From assembly GCA_024224815.1 (NCBI GenBank), contig JAAENC010000496.1:154805-218804 (forward strand): a stretch of DNA of 64,000 bases. The letters are read 5' to 3'. The DNA comes from Chloroflexota bacterium (GTDB lineage: Bacteria > Chloroflexota > Anaerolineae > Anaerolineales > Villigracilaceae). Positions 1-9,786 of this stretch are shown here, one piece after another. Under the pieces are notes generated by a model. It was not told the origin of the DNA, did not search any database, and was given only the letters and a program-made list of their open reading frames with translations. Numbering within the stretch: the first letter of the stretch is position 1; each line of letters begins with the position of its first letter. The position numbers were made by a program, and so were the translations under genes.

Positions 1-587
1 TTATATAAAGTGTCTACCAGCCCCATCCCCTCTCTGAAATCGCCAGCCTTGATCTTGGCACGTAATAATTTTAGAGCAATCTCTCGTTTGGCAGGTGTAG
101 AAAGGTCATAATTTCCATAAGCTGTCTCTAGTGTATCGGCATCCCAATTTTGAAGAGCCCAATAGAGCTTGTCCCACCAAAAAACACCTGCTTCTGGGTA
201 TGCTGTTGGCACAAAAAGAAGAGGTTGAATATCGTAACGCGCAGCAATAGGGAAAATATATTCTTTGAAATCCCGATAGCCATCATCCACTGTTACCAAA
301 ACAGCCCGTTTTGGCAGCGTTTTTTGTCCGTCAATTGCACTCAGCACATCATCTATGCTTATTGGGCAATAATCTCGACGTAATAGACGCATTTGTTCTT
401 CGAATTGCTCTGGGGTTGCGCTGATCAGTGAAGGGTCAAGCCACGGACGATTTTCAGGATAATCAACGCGATGATAATTGAGAGCGGTTAAAAAGTTATT
501 TCCTCCGAACCCAGCCAAAACACGGGCGAATCCGCTTTTATATATCATCTGCAAGAGCGTGTTCTTTATCTTCTTTTTCAGAGCCAT
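1..587 (-). CDS. Polysaccharide deacetylase (NodB-type), partial
   Basis: The first 195 codons of a gene that leaves the window at its left edge. The start is the ATG at 587 on the minus strand. Residues 38-42 read YHRVD and residues 99-107 read TVDDGYRDF, matching the metal-binding motif 1 (TFDDGY) of carbohydrate esterase family 4. These enzymes remove acetyl groups from N-acetylated sugars in polysaccharides. There is no obvious signal peptide, and the short Lys-rich N-terminus suggests a cytosolic or membrane-associated form often seen in exopolysaccharide loci. The gene is transcribed divergently from the lipoprotein starting at 668. The remaining NodB motifs lie outside the window, so activity cannot be judged. 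Confidence 0.85.
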   Translation of the reverse strand, partial: MALKKKIKNTLLQMIYKSGFARVLAGFGGNNFLTALNYHRVDYPENRPWLDPSLISATPEQFEEQMRLLRRDYCPISIDDVLSAIDGQKTLPKRAVLVTVDDGYRDFKEYIFPIAARYDIQPLLFVPTAYPEAGVFWWDKLYWALQNWDADTLETAYGNYDLSTPAKREIALKLLRAKIKAGDFREGMGLVDTLY

Positions 588-667
588 GAAGTACCTTTTA
601 TCTATTAGGATATAATCTGTCGATATTCTACCAAATCTATCAAATATCAAAAAAACAGGAATCGTAT

Positions 668-1792
668 ATGCCTACAAAAAAAATATTCATTCTTATTTTC
701 TTATTTCTATTTACCGGATGCCAAGCAAAAACGCCGGAATCCGAAATGCCATCAACTGATACGCCATCTTTGCAGAATATAGACCCTGTAAAATTAGCAT
801 GGTTCTATAAACCGCCGGAAGATGGGACGCCGCTCGTTGCACTAGCCGAAAATTTCGATACTTTCGTTCTGACGCATTACGATGAAGACGAGCGAGATGA
901 ATTACGGGAACTAGGTGTAAAAGCACCTTTTTTACAATATCTTCTTTTTGTTCAGATACAAGATCCTGGCTCTTGTGATGAAGAGCCATACGGAAATCAG
1001 GTAGCCTACAAAGAAGGTGATTTTTGCACGATCAGCGCTGAGCACCCCGGATGGTTTCTTCGAGATAGTGATGGAAAAATAATTCGTAAAAAGAAAAATG
1101 TCTTTATGGATCCCGGGAATATCGAATATCGCGAGTTCTGGCTTGCGCGTACAAAGGAAATGCAAGAAGAATATAACTGGGATGGCGTTTTTATTGACAA
1201 TGTAGAAGCAAGCCTAAATAAATTTGAACGTTTAGAGCAACTCCCGGAAAAATACCCTACTGACGAAAGTTACCAAGCCGCAGTAGAGGGCTTTTTAGAC
1301 TATGTGTATGGGCAGTATTTTAAACCTTATCAACGTCCTGTTTATGCAAATATTATCGAATATGAAGAAGAGGATGTTTGGCTACGCTATCTAAACTATT
1401 TAGACGGGGCTATGCTCGAAGATTTTGCCGTTGACTATAATGATAGATATTATCGCAAATCATATTGGGAAACTCAGATGAATATGAGCTTGCAAGCACA
1501 AAGCATGGGCAAATCTCTGATATTGGTCTCGCAAGGAGAAATGCCTGATACAGAAAGAGCAAGGTTCTCCTTTGCTTCGTATTTACTTGTAAATAATGGA
1601 TCGGCTTCATTTCGATATACAGATTCAGACCATTATGAGGATGTATGGTTATATCAGAATTACGTTCTTGATCTAGGGAGTCCAAAAGGTGCTTTTTATG
1701 AATCTGACGGGGGTTGGCGCAGAGATTTTGAAAACGGAGATGTTTTTGTAAATCCGACATCTCATATAAGTGAAATCAGGATCATTAAATAA
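668..1792 (+). CDS. Glycoside-hydrolase-like lipoprotein (TIM-barrel)
   Basis: A 374-residue lipoprotein. A hydrophobic leader is followed by the lipobox FTGC with Cys18, then a short Pro/Ser/Thr-rich linker. The body resembles the putative glycosyl hydrolase families (GHL15 or GH114-like TIM barrels). Residues 171-178 read WDGVFIDN, the usual acidic strand-end motif of such barrels, preceded by a segment in which a man-made-like 'DPGN..YR.FW' strand leads into it. It probably acts on an extracellular glycan, in keeping with the neighbouring polysaccharide operon, but the substrate is unknown. It is divergent from the deacetylase and convergent with the long minus-strand operon, sharing a bidirectional terminator with it. 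Confidence 0.65.
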   Translation: MPTKKIFILIFLFLFTGCQAKTPESEMPSTDTPSLQNIDPVKLAWFYKPPEDGTPLVALAENFDTFVLTHYDEDERDELRELGVKAPFLQYLLFVQIQDPGSCDEEPYGNQVAYKEGDFCTISAEHPGWFLRDSDGKIIRKKKNVFMDPGNIEYREFWLARTKEMQEEYNWDGVFIDNVEASLNKFERLEQLPEKYPTDESYQAAVEGFLDYVYGQYFKPYQRPVYANIIEYEEEDVWLRYLNYLDGAMLEDFAVDYNDRYYRKSYWETQMNMSLQAQSMGKSLILVSQGEMPDTERARFSFASYLLVNNGSASFRYTDSDHYEDVWLYQNYVLDLGSPKGAFYESDGGWRRDFENGDVFVNPTSHISEIRIIK

Positions 1793-1819
1793 GATAGAAC
1801 AAAACATTTTCTTATTTTC

Positions 1820-1859
1820 AAAAGTCCTCCAGAATCATTATGCTCTGGAGGACTTTTTT
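1820..1859. terminator. Bidirectional terminator between convergent genes
   Basis: A perfect stem formed by AGTCCTCCAGA and TCTGGAGGACT lies between the lipoprotein gene and the end of the BcsB-like gene. A-runs and T-runs flank it, so it can work in both directions. Confidence 0.85.
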
Positions 1860-1883
1860 AGATTTTAGCGCAATTTTTATCCG

Positions 1884-4121
1884 CTACTTCTTCTGATGGC
1901 GTCTCCTACGCAAAGAAACAACGATAACGCCTAATAAGAAAATCAGGATGACAGCGGAAGTAATGATAACGGCTGTACGCACCCAGTCTTGCTGATAGGC
2001 AATACTGGTCACCGGGACAGTGTCCGGGATCAGTGTAGGATAAGCGCCCGGTACCGCTGTTGCAGATAAATTTTGTGTGCCTAGACCCAAAGCTGTATCA
2101 ACAGCATACATTTTTTCTGCATGAACAACGACATAGTCTCCACGCATTTCTGGTTTTAACAGAGGGTCAACCAAAGCATTTCCAGCCCATTCTAAGCCTA
2201 ATGGCGTGCTGCCCATAACAGCCAAAATACTCTTTGAAGCATCCCATGGGGCAGGGAGCAGTTCTAAATAGCCTAGATCTGTATCTGATGGGATGTTATA
2301 GCTAATTTCAATACCATCTTCAATAGCGACATCGCTACCGGGCTCAAAACCAGCGGGCATTGTATCGGTTAATTCGCTGATAACGGCAAGACGAGATGCC
2401 TGACCAACAAGGAGCAAATGCATATTAGCACGCGCATCATCTGGGATATCATCTGCAAAAAACACAGATGGTGTCAGGATTTTTCCTATGGCATCTTGCC
2501 CTAAATTAGCGGCAATCTTAGATCCTAATGCCCAGCTGGAAACATCATCAGATGGGAAAACAAAAGCTAATTTATCCAAGGTCGGGCTGTCTGTAAAGGG
2601 ACTTGGGAACAAGCCTAGGTCACGTTCTAAGGATGGTGCTACAGGGTTAACATCAACCAACGGAATATGTAATAAGGAATCTTGACTGATCGACATCCAC
2701 AATCCATCATTATTTAATGTGGAACAATAATCGAAAGGAACAAATTCTGCTTGTACAGAAATAACATTTCTTCCGGAGCGGATAGCATAAGCGGGGATAT
2801 TAATATTCAACGGCGTAACTTTGTTGGCCGTAGCAGTGGAAAAGCGGACGCTCCCTAATGCCTCATCGTTTAGAAAAATAACAGCACCAGATGCATCATA
2901 ATCAAAAATCGCCGAATGTGAATAAATCAGATCAAAGAAAGAATCGCCTGTTGGTTCCTTCCCTAAGGGTACGAAAAACTCATATTCAAAAGCGTTATAC
3001 CCTACACCAGAAAGAGTTTGTGTTATATAGCCCAGCGAAGCAAGCGTGCGATCATCTGGAACATCTTTGACCTCGATAGCATCAGCAACATTAGAAATAA
3101 CTGCTAAACTCGCGTGTTTTCCTACGCGCAAGACACCAGAGCTAAATGCTTGTGCGGCTTTTACTACAGCAGCATCTTCAACGCCCCCAAAATACAAAAC
3201 AACACGCGAAGCATTCCATGGGGAAACTGCCATTTGCACGGTTCCATCACTCGCTTCTACTTTTTGGGAGGGATTCGAACCTGTCACTGTAGCAGGGAAG
3301 CTCACTTCACTTAGAAGGGGAAGAGAATCTTGTTTCCCTACCAATATCACATGCGCATTGGCTTTTTCTAATTCTGTCATTGAGCTTGGACTAACCAAAG
3401 AAACTTCCTGAAGCCCCTCTGTCATGCGCCCCAAACTTGCCGCAACTATCATTGCTGATTGCAACTCTTCTTTTGTTGGCGCATCAGGAACAACGAGCAA
3501 AGCCTTTTCAGGAAGCAAAGAATCCATCTTATAAATGGGCCTTGGCAAGAGCGTCAAATTAGGTACGGGAGATTTATCATGGTGAGGCAAAGTGAACCCG
3601 GAAGCACTACGAACCAGAACAGCCGTTTCATGGTCAAAAAGACAATCGATCGTCGCATCTAAAAAGATTTGAATAGAGTGCCTTCCATCTTCTCTGGTTG
3701 GATATAAAGCCTCTTCCGGGAAGGTGATTTCTACAGTTTGCACACCTGTGCGCAAGAAAATCACATCGACAACATGGTCATTTACAGTCACTTCCATCAG
3801 TGCGCCTGAGTACTCTGAAATATCTTCAACAAATGGTCTTGACGAACGAACAGTTGTCTCAAGTTCCAAAATCATCTTTGCGCCTGGCTCTAATGCCCAG
3901 GATTCCGGCGTGCTAAAACGGATGAATGATGTGGCAAAAGGCCCCAGCATAACTTCATCCTGTATGCCCAACATACTAAAGGTGATAAATTCAGATTCAC
4001 CGGGATAGGGTGTAGGCGTTGATGGCCCTTGTCCTTGGGCATAGCCAGCCCCAGAGGGCTGAACCAGTAACATGCCAGTTAGGGCTGTTATTAATACGAG
4101 CAAACTAAGAGTCTTCTTCAT
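1884..4121 (-). CDS. BcsB-like cellulose synthase regulatory subunit
   Basis: A 745-residue secreted, membrane-anchored protein of the BcsB family (PF03170). It has an N-terminal signal peptide (about residues 1-28) and a Ser/Thr/Pro stretch. A long beta-rich body follows, with alternating carbohydrate-binding-like and flavodoxin-like segments as in BcsB. A single C-terminal membrane helix is followed by an RRRRHQKK tail. BcsB normally pairs with the synthase BcsA and guides the emerging glucan. No BcsA with a PilZ domain is present; the nearest candidate partner is the membrane GT2 at 5267-6460. It is the last gene of the operon. The start has a strong site, TAGGAGG, 8 nt upstream. Confidence 0.75.
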   Translation of the reverse strand: MKKTLSLLVLITALTGMLLVQPSGAGYAQGQGPSTPTPYPGESEFITFSMLGIQDEVMLGPFATSFIRFSTPESWALEPGAKMILELETTVRSSRPFVEDISEYSGALMEVTVNDHVVDVIFLRTGVQTVEITFPEEALYPTREDGRHSIQIFLDATIDCLFDHETAVLVRSASGFTLPHHDKSPVPNLTLLPRPIYKMDSLLPEKALLVVPDAPTKEELQSAMIVAASLGRMTEGLQEVSLVSPSSMTELEKANAHVILVGKQDSLPLLSEVSFPATVTGSNPSQKVEASDGTVQMAVSPWNASRVVLYFGGVEDAAVVKAAQAFSSGVLRVGKHASLAVISNVADAIEVKDVPDDRTLASLGYITQTLSGVGYNAFEYEFFVPLGKEPTGDSFFDLIYSHSAIFDYDASGAVIFLNDEALGSVRFSTATANKVTPLNINIPAYAIRSGRNVISVQAEFVPFDYCSTLNNDGLWMSISQDSLLHIPLVDVNPVAPSLERDLGLFPSPFTDSPTLDKLAFVFPSDDVSSWALGSKIAANLGQDAIGKILTPSVFFADDIPDDARANMHLLLVGQASRLAVISELTDTMPAGFEPGSDVAIEDGIEISYNIPSDTDLGYLELLPAPWDASKSILAVMGSTPLGLEWAGNALVDPLLKPEMRGDYVVVHAEKMYAVDTALGLGTQNLSATAVPGAYPTLIPDTVPVTSIAYQQDWVRTAVIITSAVILIFLLGVIVVSLRRRRHQKK

Positions 4122-4131
4122 TATGAGCCTC

Positions 4132-5274
4132 CTAAAAGAGAATTGCTTCTTCTAAAATTTTTGGTTTCATTAAGCTAACAACATGATCCCAAGTAAAAAA
4201 GTCTTCCACGCGTTGGCGTGCAGCTATACCAAATTTACGTCTTAGTGCATAGTTTCCAAATATTTTTTTCATTGCAAGAGCCAGATCATCAACACTTTCC
4301 GGTTCAACCAATAAGCCGGTTCTTCCATCTTCGATAATCTCGGGCATAGCCGATTCGCGCACACCAATACAGGGCACAGAATACGCCATAGCCTCAAGAA
4401 GCACATCTCCCCACGTTTCCAGTCGAGAGGGCAAAATAAAGAGATTCGATTTTTGAAAATATGTTTTTAGCTTCTCTCTATCCCATGCAGAAGAAAGTAA
4501 TTCAACACCTTTCATTGGCAAACCCTCAGGGATAGTATCTCTTGTCATTACAAGCAATTTTGCACGGGGATACGCATCTCTTGCAATAGCAAAAGCCTTC
4601 AAAAGAATATCGCCGCCTTTACGATAAAAATCTCTCCCGATAAAAAACACAATCGGATCTTCACTCTCTTGCCCTCGGCTTGCTTCCGGCAAAGAGGAAA
4701 AACTCACTCCTCCCCCAACAGCCGTGACCTTATCGGGTGAAAGCCCATAATCTTTTAGAAGAGACTCTCTCACAAATTTCCCACGTGTAAAAATATGCGT
4801 TGAGCGGTCATAAGCCCGTTCTTCCATACGAATCCACTCATCAAATTGACTTGGCGTGAAGGGAGATCGCCCCGCATCTGGGCGGCGAGCAGAGAGATGT
4901 GCGGTGTAATCGGTATAAATAAATTTAGGCACGTTGCTCGGCTCCCAATTAGAGTCGAAAAGCAGGTTGATCTGCATAAGGGCATCAACTTCTTCGCCGA
5001 GAGAACGTATATTAGCGGAAGCAAGCCTAGAGCGCGCGCGAAACGCAGGGTTATTCTGCCAATAGCGTTTTCGCCAACGTCCCAAATTCGGGTGAAAAAC
5101 CTGTATCGCATTCCACAATCGCGCTGCTCCATGTAAAGAGGCATCGCAAATATCCACAAGCTCAAACTGACGTGCCAATGCTTTAAAAAACAAGCCGTAT
5201 TTAATACGCGTGGCGGGGTGATTTCCTATATCACCTGCAAGAACCCCTGCCATGCGTAGTTTTTTCTCAGCCAT
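4132..5274 (-). CDS. Glycosyltransferase family 4
   Basis: A GT-B fold retaining glycosyltransferase of 380 residues with the chosen ATG at 5274. A longer reading starting at 5331 would overlap the upstream gene by 65 bp. The chosen start has GGAGG 5-6 nt upstream and overlaps the upstream stop by only 8 bp. The C-terminal nucleotide-sugar domain shows FFIGRDFYRKGG and the E-x7-E region LEAMAYSVPCIGVRESAMPE. The N-terminal half has no recognisable signature for acceptor type. It likely adds one sugar to the lipid-linked repeat unit in the cytoplasm. Confidence 0.85.
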   Translation of the reverse strand: MAEKKLRMAGVLAGDIGNHPATRIKYGLFFKALARQFELVDICDASLHGAARLWNAIQVFHPNLGRWRKRYWQNNPAFRARSRLASANIRSLGEEVDALMQINLLFDSNWEPSNVPKFIYTDYTAHLSARRPDAGRSPFTPSQFDEWIRMEERAYDRSTHIFTRGKFVRESLLKDYGLSPDKVTAVGGGVSFSSLPEASRGQESEDPIVFFIGRDFYRKGGDILLKAFAIARDAYPRAKLLVMTRDTIPEGLPMKGVELLSSAWDREKLKTYFQKSNLFILPSRLETWGDVLLEAMAYSVPCIGVRESAMPEIIEDGRTGLLVEPESVDDLALAMKKIFGNYALRRKFGIAARQRVEDFFTWDHVVSLMKPKILEEAILF

Positions 5275-6460
5275 CTGCCTCCTCTCGCCGTTGAACTCGC
5301 TCCCAGAGCGTTGTCTGACGGCGGCTAGCAAAACGCCAAAACCCCTTTAGGGCTGCCCAATTACTGTTCACCAAAAATGTCGGGAGATATAAAATCTTTC
5401 CAATAAGCCCTTTGTTAATATAGCGGCCAACTAATGCAAGAAGATAAAAAGCAATTTGTAGCCCGAAGAAAATTTTGTTCCAAGGTGGAGATAGCAAGAA
5501 AAAACCAGAACCTTCTTGCACAGGAAAGATAAGTGCCAAAAAGTTGGTTATAAATGCCAAAATCATGCCAAATGGCACCAAGGGGCGTGAAAATTTATGA
5601 GAGATGACTTGCCAAACAACGAGCGGGCGATCAAAAGGTAAATACTTACTAGCCATCACCATCGCCTGATAACGCCCGGCATTAATGCGAGCACGGCGTT
5701 CTATTTCATCGGTTGCAGTTTGAGAAACGCGCTCCCAAGATTGGGCATCCGGTGTATAAACCACACGATAACCTTGTTTAAGCACATTCATCATCATATA
5801 AAAATCGTCATTGATAATAGAATCGGGCGGAGAGCCAAATAAAGGCTTTCGGAAGGCATAAATCTCGCCGGTCACGTTAATGCAAGAGCCTAGTTTTGTC
5901 TCTTCCTTTTTTATCCAGGATTCATATTTCCAATATAAACCTTCGGAGGAGCCAAGCACGCCATCGCCTTTGGGCACCAGTTTTGCGCCGCTGGCAATGC
6001 CTACACTTGGGTCTACAAATGGCTCTACCAAAGCCTTTACTGTATTCAGGCTATAAGTATTCGTCGCGTCAGACATCATAATAATTTCGCCACGCGCTGC
6101 CTTCATCCCTCGCTTGAGTGCCATCATTTTTCCCTGGCGTTTTTCGCCGGAGACCATCTCTACACCACGATCTGCATAGGAGCGGACAATTTCACCTGTC
6201 CCATCTTCTGAGCCATCATTTGTGATTAATATCTGAAATTTCTCACGTGGGTAATCCAGTTCCAGGGCATTTTCAATTTTCTTGCCTATGGCAGCACTCT
6301 CGTTATATGCCGCAATCAAAAGCGTTACGGAAGGCTCATAAAATTCTTTTTTACTCTCTTTGCGCTTAAATTTTGCAAAAAACCACACCAAGGCGGGATA
6401 GCCAAAATAAGCGTAGATAATCAAAAATATCGATGTCCAAAAAATAATGGCTATGATCAT
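5267..6460 (-). CDS. Membrane glycosyltransferase family 2
   Basis: A 397-residue processive-type GT2. An N-terminal helix (about residues 3-28) precedes the GT-A domain, with ITNDGSEDGT for nucleotide binding, MSDATNTY in the DxD position and a late RRARINAGRYQ segment in the place of the Q/RxxRW motif. Two to three C-terminal membrane helices follow at about residues 290-365. The architecture resembles hyaluronan and cellulose-type synthases but lacks a PilZ domain. It overlaps the upstream gene as TAATG, implying translational coupling. It may polymerise or extend the glycan and could be the partner of the BcsB-like protein two genes downstream; that pairing is inference. Confidence 0.85.
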   Translation of the reverse strand: MIIAIIFWTSIFLIIYAYFGYPALVWFFAKFKRKESKKEFYEPSVTLLIAAYNESAAIGKKIENALELDYPREKFQILITNDGSEDGTGEIVRSYADRGVEMVSGEKRQGKMMALKRGMKAARGEIIMMSDATNTYSLNTVKALVEPFVDPSVGIASGAKLVPKGDGVLGSSEGLYWKYESWIKKEETKLGSCINVTGEIYAFRKPLFGSPPDSIINDDFYMMMNVLKQGYRVVYTPDAQSWERVSQTATDEIERRARINAGRYQAMVMASKYLPFDRPLVVWQVISHKFSRPLVPFGMILAFITNFLALIFPVQEGSGFFLLSPPWNKIFFGLQIAFYLLALVGRYINKGLIGKILYLPTFLVNSNWAALKGFWRFASRRQTTLWERVQRREEADG

Positions 6461-7602
6461 TATTCTTTCCTTCCTGCTAGAGTGAAATAAAGATTGCTCA
6501 ATTTTTTAGCTGCAATTTGGATGGAAAATGTCGAAAGCACACGCTGACGTGCGGCTTGCCCACGTTTAACTAAGATTTCTTCATCATCAAAAAGGCTTTT
6601 CAACCCTAGCAAAAGTGCATCGGGGTCATCGGGTGGAACGATCCAGCCATTTTCTTGATGATGAACAACTTCACGCGCCCCGCCCACATCGGTGAGTAAA
6701 GGGACAAGGCCGCAAGACATTGCTTCTAATAAGGCAACGGACAAACCCTCTGCAATAGAGGGCAGGACAAAAATATCGGCCATCTGCAAGAAAGGGAGTA
6801 CATCCTTTGTGCTGCCCATAAAACGAACCCCGTCTCCGGCCATTGCTTTTAGCCGAGCTTCTTCTGCGCCTTCGCCAACGATCATTAATTCAGCTTTGGG
6901 GTGTTTTTCCCGCAGCGCGGGCCAAAGCGAAATGAGCAGATCGAGTCTTTTTTCAGGCACAAGTCGTCCGGTGAAAATGGCAAGTTGCGCATCGGGGGCA
7001 ACTTGCGCTTGGGTACGCAGAGCAAGTTTCTTGTCCGCGTTTGAGGGCGTGAATCGTTCTGTATCCACGCCATTGGTGATATTGATAAGTCTCTCTTCTT
7101 CCACACCGATCCCCAGCAATTCATCCCAAATTTCTTTGCTGATCACAACAAATTTACTGACTTGTTTACGCAAGGCCTTCAAACGCATCGCACCGCTTTT
7201 CTTTCTCTTCATTTTCTGCACATCGCCAATTTCTCCACTGCGATGAGAAGTAACGACAATGGGGATTTTCAGCCAACGCTCTGCCAGAAGCGCAACAGTA
7301 GCAGGAGAGATAAATTCGTGTGCATGGATCAATTGCGGGCGCAAACGCAATAAGCGCAAAAATGATGTTGCGGTAAAAAGAAGCGATGCAATGATTTTAT
7401 GCCCAGGAGCGGGCAAACGATAAACAGAAATGCCATCCACTTTCTCAAATGCGGGCAAGTTAGGGTCATAACGCCGCGTGAGAATCGTCATTTCTATTCC
7501 CTGTGCTTTCAAATGCGGCACAAGCGCCCTTAATTGCGTTTCTGCGCCCCCAACACGTGGGAAATATCCATGAATTATTGTGGCAATATGCAGTTTTTTC
7601 AT
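6460..7602 (-). CDS. Glycosyltransferase family 4
   Basis: A 380-residue GT4. The N-terminus carries the Gly-rich loop YFPRVGGAETQ, typical of the donor/acceptor cleft. The C-terminal domain has FTGRLVPEKRLDLL and the E-x7-E element EGLSVALLEAMSCGLVP. It resembles PimA/PelF-like EPS transferases but the sugar cannot be named. It overlaps the upstream kinase gene by 4 bp (ATGA) and is coupled to the GT2 downstream through TAATG. Confidence 0.87.
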   Translation of the reverse strand: MKKLHIATIIHGYFPRVGGAETQLRALVPHLKAQGIEMTILTRRYDPNLPAFEKVDGISVYRLPAPGHKIIASLLFTATSFLRLLRLRPQLIHAHEFISPATVALLAERWLKIPIVVTSHRSGEIGDVQKMKRKKSGAMRLKALRKQVSKFVVISKEIWDELLGIGVEEERLINITNGVDTERFTPSNADKKLALRTQAQVAPDAQLAIFTGRLVPEKRLDLLISLWPALREKHPKAELMIVGEGAEEARLKAMAGDGVRFMGSTKDVLPFLQMADIFVLPSIAEGLSVALLEAMSCGLVPLLTDVGGAREVVHHQENGWIVPPDDPDALLLGLKSLFDDEEILVKRGQAARQRVLSTFSIQIAAKKLSNLYFTLAGRKE

Positions 7603-8666
7603 GCTAAGGCTCTCAACACTAATCGAGAAAAATATCTACGTCGCCATCCTGTAAGCATTTTCTGAAGAAACGGATATTTTTTTGCATTTTCTTTCAGATT
7701 TTTCTCATCGTTTAGCCATTTTTCTAAAATCGCAACAAGAATGAAGAAATGCAAAAGAGCTTCATCACATTCTTCATCAGCAAAATAGCCTTTTATAACA
7801 GCCTGGTAGGTACGCGCTAATTCTTTTTCGCTAAAAAAGAGACCCTGTGTAAGCATTTCTATACCACGCGTCTTTATATCGGCTAAAACTTTGGCAATAT
7901 CTTCGTAAATATGACCACGCCGCAAATCAGCATCAAGCGCACCTACACGCCCATCTGCTGCAACAAGAATATTTCCGCAGTGAAAATCGCCATGCAGCAT
8001 AGAAAAAGTTATATTATGCTTGCCTAATTCTTTATATCTAAGCATAAGGCGTGCGCCAAAATCGCCAAGATAAGCTTTCGGTAGATAACTGCGCAAATTT
8101 TGCAAAAGAGTCTCTATATGCTCATCCACCTTCGTTTCTGAAAGCGGCATCCTTTGCAAATTACCCATCCCCAAGTGGTATGCGCGCAACCAGCGCAATG
8201 CTTTTTCCAAGAGAGATGTAAAATTATCCCAATCTTTTCGAAAGCCTAACCCTATTTGCCACTTTAGCAGATATTCTTTAAGCATTTGCGCGTCGAGTTC
8301 TTCCATTGCCAGCGCATTCCAATGCGGGAAAATGCCCAAAGGCTGCACAAAGCAAAACTCACCTTCTCCGTTTTCTGATTGAAAAACCTGTGCAATCTTA
8401 CTAAGCATTTCAAATTCTCTTTCGGTTCTTTCCAGCAAGGCTTTTTCTGACACAGCCTGCTCTATAGACATTTCTTCATGGCGAGCGACTTTAACCAAAA
8501 GGGCAGAGCCTGAACTTAGGGGGTAACGCAACATAAAAGACCATGGTCGTGTTACAACTTTTGGCAAAGAAGATTGGATAAAAGTATCCGGCATCCACTT
8601 GGGGGTAGAGTCGCCAACTTGTGCAGAGATTTCACGCAGGATATGAGTCGCTTCTTGCTTAAGCAT
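7599..8666 (-). CDS. Aminoglycoside-phosphotransferase-fold kinase
   Basis: A 355-residue kinase-like protein of the APH/choline-kinase superfamily (PF01636). The catalytic loop HGDFHCGNIL is followed by ALDAD, the DFG-equivalent metal-binding Asp. The ATG at 8666 overlaps the upstream stop within ATGCTTAA; a TTG 18 bp further upstream is the alternative. APH-fold proteins in capsule and LPS loci phosphorylate sugars or choline and ethanolamine head groups, so it may phosphorylate a precursor or decorate the glycan. A role in antibiotic resistance is unlikely given its place inside the EPS operon. Confidence 0.75.
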   Translation of the reverse strand: MLKQEATHILREISAQVGDSTPKWMPDTFIQSSLPKVVTRPWSFMLRYPLSSGSALLVKVARHEEMSIEQAVSEKALLERTEREFEMLSKIAQVFQSENGEGEFCFVQPLGIFPHWNALAMEELDAQMLKEYLLKWQIGLGFRKDWDNFTSLLEKALRWLRAYHLGMGNLQRMPLSETKVDEHIETLLQNLRSYLPKAYLGDFGARLMLRYKELGKHNITFSMLHGDFHCGNILVAADGRVGALDADLRRGHIYEDIAKVLADIKTRGIEMLTQGLFFSEKELARTYQAVIKGYFADEECDEALLHFFILVAILEKWLNDEKNLKENAKKYPFLQKMLTGWRRRYFSRLVLRALA

Positions 8667-9786
8667 AGGCTTGCTCCCGCGCAAGAGGCGTTATTTCTTC
8701 GTAAACATCCATCAGCCGCAAAAACCACTGCTCCGCACCGTAATCTTTTCGAGCACGCGCTAATCCGGCTTCTCCAAGTTTTTTCCCATACCCGGGCATC
8801 TCTAAAACCCTAAGCGCAGCATCGGCTAATTGAGCCGGCTCACTGTGCGGAAGAAGGATTCCTGCGTCATCGCCTACCAATGCAGAAACTTCTCCTACAT
8901 CTGTAACGACCATTGGTAAGGCTGCCATCATTGCTTCGAGCAAACTTAATGGTAATCCTTCTCTGCGAGAGGCAGAAATATAGATGTCGCTGAGGGCGAG
9001 GAGTTTGGGGACATCATTCCGCATTCCCAGCCAGAATACTCCTTTTTCCAGCCCAAGAGATTTTGTTTTTTCTTCCAACTCAGGACGTAATTCTCCATCA
9101 CCGACGATGAGTAATGCTGCATCTTGCGCTTTTCCACGAATAAATGAAAAGGCCTCCAATAAAGCAGATACGTCTTTATCGGGAGACAATCTTCCAACCG
9201 AGATAAGTGTTGGTTGCGAGGAAGCAAGCCCAATTTGGGCGCGCAGTGTTTCAGATTCCTGTGTATTTAGATTGTTATTTTCATCCACTGCATTGGGCAA
9301 TACGCTTATTTCTCTTCTCAGTATAGGTTCGTAAATATCTGCAACCCTTTTTCCAACACCGAGCACTTTATTTATGGAGCGCAAGATCATCAATTCGATT
9401 TTGTCTCTTAGAAAATGGGCGTGTCTGCGGTCTACGGCCGTACTGTGCAATGTTGAGACAAGAGGCGTTTTTGTTATTTTTCCAGCAAGGCCTGCGATAA
9501 TGTTGGCGTAGGTTAAGTGTGTGTGAATAACCGAGAATTTTCTTTCTTTTAGAAAGCGAGTAAAGTCTCGTAAACGCGCAAAGGTGAAGAGATTGCTGGC
9601 GGGAAAAACCAAAACTTCTGCACCTAAAACTCTAAGGTCTTCGGCAAGTGTCATCCCTTGACTAAATTCGCTCAGGGAGACAACTGTTAGCTCAATTTGA
9701 TGCGCGCGGGCTTGTTCTGCAAATGTGAGCATCAGTTTTTGTGCGCCACCAATTCTTAGAGAGTCGATTACTTGTAAAACTTTCAT
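8659..9786 (-). CDS. Glycosyltransferase family 4
   Basis: A 375-residue GT4 with the N-terminal signature DSLRIGGAQKLMLTFAEQ. Its C-terminal domain carries SVGRLSPDKDVSALLEAF, a PxL-type strand LLIVGDGELRPELE and the E-x7-E element REGLPLSLLEAMMAALPMVV. It is related to EpsF/RfaB-like EPS transferases. Its ATG overlaps the flippase stop as ATGA, and its own stop overlaps the kinase start. Confidence 0.88.
   Translation of the reverse strand: MKVLQVIDSLRIGGAQKLMLTFAEQARAHQIELTVVSLSEFSQGMTLAEDLRVLGAEVLVFPASNLFTFARLRDFTRFLKERKFSVIHTHLTYANIIAGLAGKITKTPLVSTLHSTAVDRRHAHFLRDKIELMILRSINKVLGVGKRVADIYEPILRREISVLPNAVDENNNLNTQESETLRAQIGLASSQPTLISVGRLSPDKDVSALLEAFSFIRGKAQDAALLIVGDGELRPELEEKTKSLGLEKGVFWLGMRNDVPKLLALSDIYISASRREGLPLSLLEAMMAALPMVVTDVGEVSALVGDDAGILLPHSEPAQLADAALRVLEMPGYGKKLGEAGLARARKDYGAEQWFLRLMDVYEEITPLAREQAYA

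Noticed and set aside
7599-8666. Antibiotic-resistance aminoglycoside kinase
   Set aside because: The fold matches the APH superfamily, but the gene is embedded and overlapped on both sides in an EPS operon, so a biosynthetic substrate is more likely.
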